This document shows positions 17,627-25,400 of a DNA stretch of 64,000 bases, one piece after another. Source of the stretch: Acidobacteriota bacterium (GTDB lineage Bacteria > Acidobacteriota > Blastocatellia > UBA7656). The notes under the pieces are model-generated. The model worked only from the letters and a program-made list of their open reading frames with translations. It was not told the DNA's origin and did not search any database. The stretch lies in contig JBBPIG010000019.1 in assembly GCA_038040445.1 (NCBI GenBank), forward strand, positions 54,037 to 118,036, in the 5' to 3' direction. A program made the position numbers and the translations under genes. Numbering within the stretch: the stretch's first letter is position 1; every line of letters begins with the position of its first letter.

Positions 17627-19222
17627 TTACTCCGCCGTAATCCATCCGCCTACGGGAATGAACTGTTTCTTATCCGTATCGACAGACACAATGTAAGCAC
17701 CGAGCGCTCCGATTCGGCGATTCGGGCCGTACGAGATTCGCGGGCTCAATCCGGTGTTGAAGTTGTAGAGCCCTTCCAGCGTTTTGATCAGCTTCTCGCG
17801 GCTCAGTTCTTTCCCCGTGAGCTTCAAACCCTCCACTAAAATCTTGGCCGCGCAGTATGCCGAGATCTGGGCTGTAATCTGCTTGGGCTGAAGGTTGTGC
17901 TTTTGCGCAAGCGCCATAAACTCCGCGATCCCGTCCTTTGTTTGATCCGACGGGAGAGTCGGGAACGAGAAGAAAATCTTGTCCTTGAACTCGGGCGGAG
18001 CGTCTAGAATCTCTTTGCTGGCCAGCGAGCCGGGAATCAAGACGTACGGCGTCCATTTGAGCTTCGCGGCCTCTTTCATCATCGCCACCTCTTCGCCACC
18101 CGAACCCAGGAAGAAAATGGCATCGGCGCCGCCTTCGCTCAATTTCTTAGCCAGTTGGCCGGCGTCATATTGCTTGCGCGAATAGGTGATCTTAGAAACC
18201 AGTTTGTATGCGCGCTCCCTGGCGTGCTCTTCAATCGCCTCGCTGACTCCCTCAGGAGCGCCGCTGTCAGGCGAGACAATCGCAAGCCGAGGATTTTGTT
18301 TTTGCAGCTTGTCGCCGATGAAGTTGACCAGGGCGGTGGCTTGCTCTTTCAAGCCCGAGAACAGATAGAATGTGTGCCGATTGAAAGGAAACCCGACCTC
18401 GGGATAAAGCGTCGAGGGACCCACGAGCACCACCTCTTTGTCCTCGATAAGCGAAGCGATTTCCTTGTCCGCTCCCGCAATGAAGGCGCCCGCCATCGCG
18501 AAGACCTGCTCGGTATCAATGAACCGCTCGGCGTTTAATCTTGCAGCCCGTGGATCGGATGGCGACTGGGCGACCCGCAGCTCGATCTTGCGATTGTAAA
18601 TCCCACCCTGAGCGTTGACCTCCTCGAAATAGGCTGTCAGAGCCGCCTTCATGGCCTGGCCCATTTCAGCCATGGGCCCCGGTCCCGCAACGATAGTCCC
18701 AACTCTTATGCTTGTCTCAGTCAGTCCCGGATCATTCTCCTTTCCAAGACGCTTCATGTAGGCGACGAGGTCCGCGAGATCTTCCGGCGCCATCCAGTAC
18801 CTGGGCATCGTGTCGGGCAGTTTGTTTCCCGCCGGATCTGTTCCTTTGGTCACGGCCATCCCAAGCGCGCGGTCCGTGTAGGCAGGATGCTTGCGCCCAC
18901 TCGCGTGCGTGACTCCATAAGACTTGGTGAGCGCTTCCCAGGTTATGTCCGAGGGGACGACCCCGCCTTCAGGATTTCCGCGGCCATCAAATCCGTGACA
19001 GTTTGCGCAGAGCATCGCCGCCGCCGGCACCTCCATCGTCCCGTCGCCCAGGTAGCAGGTTATCTCTTTGCCTGACGGACTGCTGCCTCGCAGGTAGATG
19101 AATTTCCCGCGCTTCTCCTGTTCGGTGAGCTGACCGGCTCCGGGTCCGCTCGCAGTCGTAGTGCCGATAAGCAAGAGCATCAGCATCAGCCCAACTACAA
19201 ACACAATGCGCCTGATGTTCAT
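17627..19222 (-). CDS. Cytochrome c fused to a type I periplasmic binding protein
   Basis: A 531-residue exported protein. After a signal peptide (1-25), a class I-like cytochrome c domain spans about 33-160, with the haem motif CANCH at 72-76 and candidate axial Met in the MPRYWM segment near 139-144. From about 171 it becomes a Peripla_BP_6 (branched-chain amino-acid-type) binding protein: IRVGTIVAGPGPMAEMGQAM, NAQGGIYNRKIELRV and GADAIFFLGSGGEEVA. The fold usually senses or delivers a small organic ligand; here it is tied to a redox centre. No ABC permease genes are nearby, so a sensor or electron-transfer role is more likely than transport. It starts 19 bases after the SCO gene. Confidence 0.9.
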   Translation of the reverse strand: MNIRRIVFVVGLMLMLLLIGTTTASGPGAGQLTEQEKRGKFIYLRGSSPSGKEITCYLGDGTMEVPAAAMLCANCHGFDGRGNPEGGVVPSDITWEALTKSYGVTHASGRKHPAYTDRALGMAVTKGTDPAGNKLPDTMPRYWMAPEDLADLVAYMKRLGKENDPGLTETSIRVGTIVAGPGPMAEMGQAMKAALTAYFEEVNAQGGIYNRKIELRVAQSPSDPRAARLNAERFIDTEQVFAMAGAFIAGADKEIASLIEDKEVVLVGPSTLYPEVGFPFNRHTFYLFSGLKEQATALVNFIGDKLQKQNPRLAIVSPDSGAPEGVSEAIEEHARERAYKLVSKITYSRKQYDAGQLAKKLSEGGADAIFFLGSGGEEVAMMKEAAKLKWTPYVLIPGSLASKEILDAPPEFKDKIFFSFPTLPSDQTKDGIAEFMALAQKHNLQPKQITAQISAYCAAKILVEGLKLTGKELSREKLIKTLEGLYNFNTGLSPRISYGPNRRIGALGAYIVSVDTDKKQFIPVGGWITAE

Positions 19223-19241
19223 CCTCGTCTCCCCGCCGGAC

Positions 19242-19895
19242 TCACTTCACATCTCCGGGCTTGTCATCAACGACACTCTCTACAACCTTGATCAAATCCT
19301 CTGGCTTAGCCATCCCCATCGCTTTCTTCCAGAGTCCGGTACGCAGGTTCCCAATGATAATCACCGTCGAGTGATCGTCTCTTGATTCGACGAACGAGCC
19401 GATCTTGCGCAAAGCGAATTCGGCGTTCTCTTTCTTACCGGTGACGAAGAACCACCCCGGCCTTGCTTTGTATTTCTGGGCATAGTCCTTAAGGCGCGGC
19501 GGCGTGTCCATAGCCGGATCGACGCTGATCGATATGATGTGAACGTCTTTGCCGAGCCGGTCGCCCAGCCAGCCTTGAACTCGTTCGAGGTTCCTGCTCA
19601 TCGGAGGACACACGCTCGTGCAGGTCGTAAAAAAAGTGTTGATGATAACCACTTTGTCCTTGAGCAGGTCGCTGTAGAACCGCATCGGCTTGCCGTCCTG
19701 ATTGATCAGTTGAACGTCGGTGAAGTAATTCCGCGCTGGAGAATCTTTGTCGTCAGGCTGCGTGCCTTTTGATTGCGCCGCGCCGGGCAGGGCCAGGAGG
19801 CCGGCGCACGCGGCAATGGCAAGCAGGAGCAACAAGGCTCGATTGCCCGCCTGCCCGTATGATTGTCGCTTGAATAATTCATCTTTCATGTTCAT
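19242..19895 (-). CDS. SCO1/SenC family copper chaperone
   Basis: A 217-residue SCO protein anchored or exported by the hydrophobic segment at residues 20-38. Copper ligands are Cys92 and Cys96 (CTSVCPPM) and His175 (SRDDHSTV). The start at 19895 has a GAGGTG ribosome site; a longer frame to 19925 lacks one. It lies between the YVTN protein (37-base gap) and the cytochrome fusion (19-base gap), clearly in one operon. It lacks the extra heavy-metal domain found in the second SCO protein at 15064, suggesting divided roles in copper delivery to the oxidase. Confidence 0.92.
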   Translation of the reverse strand: MNMKDELFKRQSYGQAGNRALLLLLAIAACAGLLALPGAAQSKGTQPDDKDSPARNYFTDVQLINQDGKPMRFYSDLLKDKVVIINTFFTTCTSVCPPMSRNLERVQGWLGDRLGKDVHIISISVDPAMDTPPRLKDYAQKYKARPGWFFVTGKKENAEFALRKIGSFVESRDDHSTVIIIGNLRTGLWKKAMGMAKPEDLIKVVESVVDDKPGDVK

Positions 19896-19932
19896 CTGGT
19901 CACCTCGATTTGTTCTCCAACTCATAGCTTTC

Positions 19933-22047
19933 CTACGGTTTCGCGGGCATCGCCGCCTTTTCCATGCCGGCGCGCAGGATGAAGTGAGGGGTCTGGTTGT
20001 AATTAACCCTTAGCGAAGGACAGTGGACAAACACATAATACGCCCCGGGCTGCTCCGGCTTGAAGGTCACCTCGTATATCCCGTTGCCCAGTGATTGCCC
20101 CCACTGACGGTCTTGCCATTCGCCTGGGGGCCGGAACACAAGAATGCCAAAGTCCTTCAGGTCGGGTCTCGGAAGCCGGGTTGTCGAATCCGTCACCCGG
20201 AACTGCAGCTTGACGTTCTCGCCCACTTTAACTGCGGAATTCTCGATCAGCGGCTCGACATCAATCGGAAGCGCGGGTTGTTTCTTGAGCGCCGGATCTG
20301 TCTTTGCTGTCGTGCTGAAACAATGGGCGATTCGCGGGGAGTCGAGAAGGAACGCTACATCGTATTCTCCATTTGTCGGCAGCTTGATGTTGGTCGTATA
20401 AACGCCCGCCCTCACTTCACGAAGGCTCTTGTCCCACACCATCACCGCTCGCGGTTCCCTGCGATAGTTTTGAAAGCTTCCCATCGGCGCTGCCATCCCC
20501 TCAGTGTAGTAATAGATCATCTTGTCCGCCGGATTCACTACCAGCACCGAGCCGCCCTCGGGTGCGGGTACTATCACATCGGCCGTTGAGGCGCCCGGCG
20601 CCTTTTCCGCAGGCAACTGTCCGGCGGGGAATTCGAGCACCGGCACGTCTGCCTTCTTTCCAATCCCGTCCAACTGGATCAGGCTGACCTGATCACTTCC
20701 AAGCGCCCGCACGTATGCGTAGTTTTGCGTGAAGCTTATTTTGTCGGGATTCTTTCCCACCTTAATCGTGTTCACAAGGCGGTTTGTCGACGCATCAATC
20801 ACCTGAACGTTATTCTCTTTGCCGTTCACCGCAAACCCATACCTTCCATCAGCGAAAAAGCGAATTGCTTTCACGCCGGGTTTGGTCGTAATCCGCGCGA
20901 GCACCTCCTGGTCAACGCCTCCGATTACGACAATCGTTCCGTCTTCTTCATTGGCTACGTACGCTGCTTTGCTCAGCGGAGACAACGCCAGCGACACCGG
21001 AAGCCCGCCTGTTTTTATGTCTTTTACTTTGGTGAGCTTTTGCACGTCGATCACCGAGAGCGTGCCATCCTGCCTGTTTGTTACGTACGCGTACCGATTG
21101 TCGCCCCTCAATGCGATCTCGTGATGTCCGGCTCCCGTCTTGATTCGTGCCGCCACCTTGAGTTCTACAGCGTCGATCACCGTTACTCCGCTCTCGCTGC
21201 CGCCGGCGTCGCTTCCCACCCACAGGTATTTCTCGTCTGGCTGAAATGCAACCCGCGTTGGTTTGGCTCCCACGTCGATATTCGCGGCGACTCTCCAGAG
21301 TGCCGTATCGATGACCGCAACCTGATTCACCAGAGGCATCGTCACGAAGAGCCTCTTCTTATCGCTGCTCAGGACCCAATCCTCGCCGGGACTATTCAGG
21401 AAGACGAGCGTAAACAGTTTGCTGCTGCCGTATCCCATCAGAGGATCAATCACCGAGATGTTAGCTTCCTGGTTTAGCGTAAGAATGAAGTAAGTATTCA
21501 AATCGATTTCAGGCCGGCTGCTGAGCGCCGACTGCAGAAATGACTGAATCTTCTGACGGCAATCCTTCGACTCGGTGAGCTTGCCAGGCGCGCGAAGGTC
21601 CATCCACGCTGACGGATGCAGATTTACCAGCGGCGTGCCGTTCCGCGACTCGGTTATCTTGAAATTCACTACCGCATCCTGGCCTTCCATCAGGTCTCTG
21701 GACTTCGCGTCTTTGTCGCCAAGCGGATCAATGGTGAACTCAACCTCTATGCCTTCGTGGACGATTTTCTGCGGCGCGCGAGTGGACGAGCCGTTCGCGG
21801 GCGATTTAGCATCCGGCTTCGCTCCATTGACGCCGGTGTTCTTCGCACCCTCCGCGGGCTCTTTCTTCTGGGCGGCCGCGCCCGCATTGGTCTGTGTTTG
21901 AGCCTCCGGCTTCGTGCTCACCTGCGCTGTTCCGGCGATCACCACCAGCGCGTATGCCAACAACAAAGTCAATGAGCAAACCGTGCGGGCGGCGCTGCCC
22001 AAGGGGTCCCGGTTTCCCGCCGTATGTCGTGTTTGACTTGTCTTCAT
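19933..22047 (-). CDS. Exported YVTN/cytochrome D1-like beta-propeller protein with YtkA-like C-terminal domain
   Basis: A 704-residue protein with a signal segment (about 20-43) and a low-complexity linker. A small domain (95-200) comes first. Seven-bladed-type YVTN repeats follow from about 220 to 480 (LFVTMPLVNQVAVIDTALW, YVTNRQDGTLSVIDVQKL, YVANEEDGTIVVIGG). Two beta-sandwich domains close the protein; the last, from about residue 600 (GENVKLQFRVTDSTTRLP), resembles YtkA/FixH-type domains. No haem motif is seen. Such propellers often accompany multicopper oxidases and c-type cytochromes. It is the third gene of the operon. Confidence 0.8.
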   Translation of the reverse strand: MKTSQTRHTAGNRDPLGSAARTVCSLTLLLAYALVVIAGTAQVSTKPEAQTQTNAGAAAQKKEPAEGAKNTGVNGAKPDAKSPANGSSTRAPQKIVHEGIEVEFTIDPLGDKDAKSRDLMEGQDAVVNFKITESRNGTPLVNLHPSAWMDLRAPGKLTESKDCRQKIQSFLQSALSSRPEIDLNTYFILTLNQEANISVIDPLMGYGSSKLFTLVFLNSPGEDWVLSSDKKRLFVTMPLVNQVAVIDTALWRVAANIDVGAKPTRVAFQPDEKYLWVGSDAGGSESGVTVIDAVELKVAARIKTGAGHHEIALRGDNRYAYVTNRQDGTLSVIDVQKLTKVKDIKTGGLPVSLALSPLSKAAYVANEEDGTIVVIGGVDQEVLARITTKPGVKAIRFFADGRYGFAVNGKENNVQVIDASTNRLVNTIKVGKNPDKISFTQNYAYVRALGSDQVSLIQLDGIGKKADVPVLEFPAGQLPAEKAPGASTADVIVPAPEGGSVLVVNPADKMIYYYTEGMAAPMGSFQNYRREPRAVMVWDKSLREVRAGVYTTNIKLPTNGEYDVAFLLDSPRIAHCFSTTAKTDPALKKQPALPIDVEPLIENSAVKVGENVKLQFRVTDSTTRLPRPDLKDFGILVFRPPGEWQDRQWGQSLGNGIYEVTFKPEQPGAYYVFVHCPSLRVNYNQTPHFILRAGMEKAAMPAKP

Positions 22048-22086
22048 CTCGTCGCTCCTTTTTTCTTAGTTGTCCGATACTACTGC

Positions 22087-22356
22087 TTACCGTGTTATGC
22101 CCTTCATATCTCTGACCGTGTTGTAAAACGACCGCACTCCTACCGGTCCGTCGTTGGCGTAATCAAGGATTGCGAGGCGCAGCTCGGATGAATCCGCGAA
22201 GGCGAACGTCGTCTTGCCGTTCTGGCGCCGTATGTCAAGAATCGGGAGATTGCGACAGCGCAGGAAGCTGGCCAGATTCAGGTCGGAGGTCTCGTATGGG
22301 CGATTTGTTTCAGGAGGGTTCATCTCCGATTCATCCTTTGCTTCATCGACCTTCAT
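22087..22356 (-). CDS. DUF5659-like small protein
   Basis: An 89-residue protein, or 78 from a better placed ATG at 22323 that has an AAGGA ribosome site. The core reads TSDLNLASFLRCRNLPILDI, then KTTFAFADSSELRLAILDY, matching the DUF5659 pattern by eye. No signal peptide or metal motif is seen. It lies between the giant oxidase (96 bases upstream) and the propeller gene (39 bases downstream) in the same direction, so it is probably co-transcribed. The function is unknown. Confidence 0.7.
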   Translation of the reverse strand: MKVDEAKDESEMNPPETNRPYETSDLNLASFLRCRNLPILDIRRQNGKTTFAFADSSELRLAILDYANDGPVGVRSFYNTVRDMKGITR

Positions 22357-22452
22357 CAGGCTTCATCTGGGGGTGTCGACTCCTGCTTAATTTTCAAACG
22401 GGGCGGAACGCGGCCTGACCTGAGTCAGGCCGCGCCCGCCGTTAAATCACCG

Positions 22453-25400
22453 CTATTGGACCGGCGCCGGATCAAGTAGAGCCGGATCGGTTACCAGCAA
22501 TGGTGAGAAGACTCTGAAGATTCCCCAGAGACCATTGTGGAATTGGAACGATTGGAAAGTGCGGTACAGGTAATCACCCGGCACCTTGAACCTTCCGCCC
22601 GCTCCATTTCTCAAAACGGCATCGAAGTGGAATGTCGCGCCGACTCCGAACTGAGCGCCTGACCACTCAGATAGCGGGTTGGCGCCGATTGTCTTCGAGC
22701 CGCCGAGGTACGGTTCCTCGCGCCACACATGACCGTGAAGTACGAACACGTTGTTGCGTCCGTGTCCGCCTGCATTCAGCACGTGGATTCGTGCTTGTTG
22801 TCCTGCCGTGGCAGTGAAGATCGGCGTTACCGGATCTTTGCAATCCATTGGCTTGATTGAAAGGCACGCAGGAATCACCGAATTCGACACCGCATTGCTG
22901 AAGTCGATGTCGCGGGTTGAGAATCCACCCGGCCCAGCTTCTCCCCCGGTGAATGGTATGTCGGGCATAAAGCCAAGTCGGAACCAGAGCGGCTCAGTTC
23001 GATAGTTGAACGCTTTCTGTGCTGTGTCCTCCACATCGTCCTTCTCGGCCACACTGGGCACAGCAGTGCCGTCTCCGAGAGTCGAGCCTTCACCGAACCT
23101 CAGGTTGACATCGGTTTGGTGCATCAGCACGAAGTCGCGGAAAGCGACATTGCCAAGCAGATCGTACACATTGGCACGCGCCCTGGAATTGGTGTCTTCC
23201 ACCCAGTTATTCTTCGCGCCGAGGGGGATCTTGCCCTTCGGCAGGATTATCAGGGAACCGAATGCTCCCTTGTTGCTGTGCTTGATCGGGTCTGACGAGA
23301 TCAGATTGGTCCCGCCAAACTCAATCGGAACGAGACTGCCAAACGAGGTCGTCTTGTCGATCTTGAGCTCGCCGGCGTACCACCGGTACTTGACGCTGAA
23401 TCCCGGCGCCGCGGTTTGAACCGGATTGAAGCCGACGTTGAAGCCGTCACTGTTGGTCACATCGTAGAACAACAACTGCGGATGCAATCCAACATTAGTC
23501 GACGGCAGCACCTGATTGGCGTTGAACTTCTCAATCAGCATCGGCATCGTATTCCAGCCGGCCAGATCCGGCGCCGTCGCGGGCAGTTTGTTTGTGAGCG
23601 TTAAATCGATGCAGTCGCCCACGTTGGCCCTGAGAATCAAAGGCTCAATTGGAACGCCCGCCTTCAACTTGCCCGTTAGCGGATCGAGGTCCTCGCTTCT
23701 CACATACATGATCGCCGTTGGATCGTGCAGCGGTCCCTTGTGAGAGACGAGCGGGTGGTTCGGGTCTTTCAAAACGGTTAGGCGAGGATTGTAGACCAGA
23801 GTCTTCTGCGGCAGGATGTTCTTGGCCAGCACAGCCGTGACGTTTAACTGCCTCGGTGCCTGCGCCTTCAAGCACACCCCGTCGAAGTCGCCCTGGTTGC
23901 TGAGGATTGGTGCGCGAGCATTGACGTTGTTGGGCAGCACTTGCAGGTCGCCCTTTGCTCCTTTGAACACGCGCATGATTCCCCACAGTCCATTCCACCC
24001 ACCGTCCACCGCCGCGCCCGGTCTGTAGAGGTAGTCGGCTGATTTTTCAGTCATCTTATTCGGCATGTTGGGAACTATGAACTCGAAGTGCTCCGATATT
24101 CCCATCATCTGAGAATTCCGGTACCCGGAGTTATTGACCGACAGCGGATCCTCGGGCGTGCCCGGCTCAAACAGCCACTTGATTCCGTGCACGGTGAAGT
24201 TGTGACCTTCTTCGTGCGCGCCTACGAGAATGCGGATTTGAACCCTGTCGTGCTCATACGCTCTCAATAGCCGCGTGAAAGGGTCGAATGCGTCTACGTC
24301 TTTGTCCACCTGGTAGAACGGCGGATACGCATTGTGCTGATTCAGATCCTCATCAACTCTTTTGATGGACCGGAAAACGTGCGAAAGGTCTCCCTGTTCA
24401 CCCACCACCTGCTTGTTCGTGTGGGGATCGCGAATCCGGAGCGGGATCGGCTCGTTGCGATAGTTGACCACGAACGTGCCAGGCTCAGCAGCCGAGATGG
24501 CTTCCGGGCAGGGTGCCGGATCGCCGCCATGGCAGATAGCCAGCTTCTGGATATTAATCGGCAGAGGGGCCTCTTCCTTGGCGGGTGGATTGATCGCCCC
24601 TGCCGGATCCGGATGCGGGTTATCAACACCGCCGCCAGTGCCGGGCAGGTATGCATGTTGGAAGTCTGCGAATTCAAGCATGAACTCGCGGTAGCTGAAG
24701 GCCGTGTCCTTGGTCCAAACGTCGACGCGCCAACTGGTCGGGCCTCCATCGAGGAGTCGAGGCGGCGTCACGCCCTGACCGCCGAGAATCACGCCGGTGT
24801 CAGGATCGCGCCACGTTGAGCCTTCAGGCTCGATCACCAGACCGGCATACAAGCCGACCTGCTGGTGAGTTGATGGACCGAAGTGGTCGTGTGTGAAGAC
24901 AGTGCGCAGCGTACGATCGACTTTGTTGTTGTTGAGCGTATTGTCCGCGTACCAGCGCTGAATGGTTGTCTGAGCGCCCTTGACGTGGAAAAAGGGATGC
25001 TCCTTGGGATCGAGTATTAGCTGGATTGTCGGCCCGTCACCTATGGGAGGAATTATCAATCCGCCCGTAGCGTTGATCGCCTTTATGCGCTCGATCACCT
25101 CATCGGGAGCAAGGGTCCCGTCTTCGTAGTTCCATCCATTTCCAGAACCGTCCGACGAGGTGACGTCGAACTTCACCAGGTGAATGTGCTGCCCGATGAT
25201 GTCGGTTGGAGTTCTAACCTGAAAGTCGTCCAGTTCATACACGGCAGGCAACAGGTTAGTGTGGTGGAAGGTTATGCAGTCGTTGGTATTGGCACGGAAG
25301 AAGAACGGCTCCGGCGGTTTCGCGAACCCTCCGGCTGTTCCTCTGAGGTCGGCAACATCACCCCACAGCGCCAGAATGCGTTGCTGCGGGAAATGCCAGC

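Noticed and set aside
20725..21477. 250-codon plus-strand open frame
   Set aside because: Antisense to the YVTN propeller gene with no family features.
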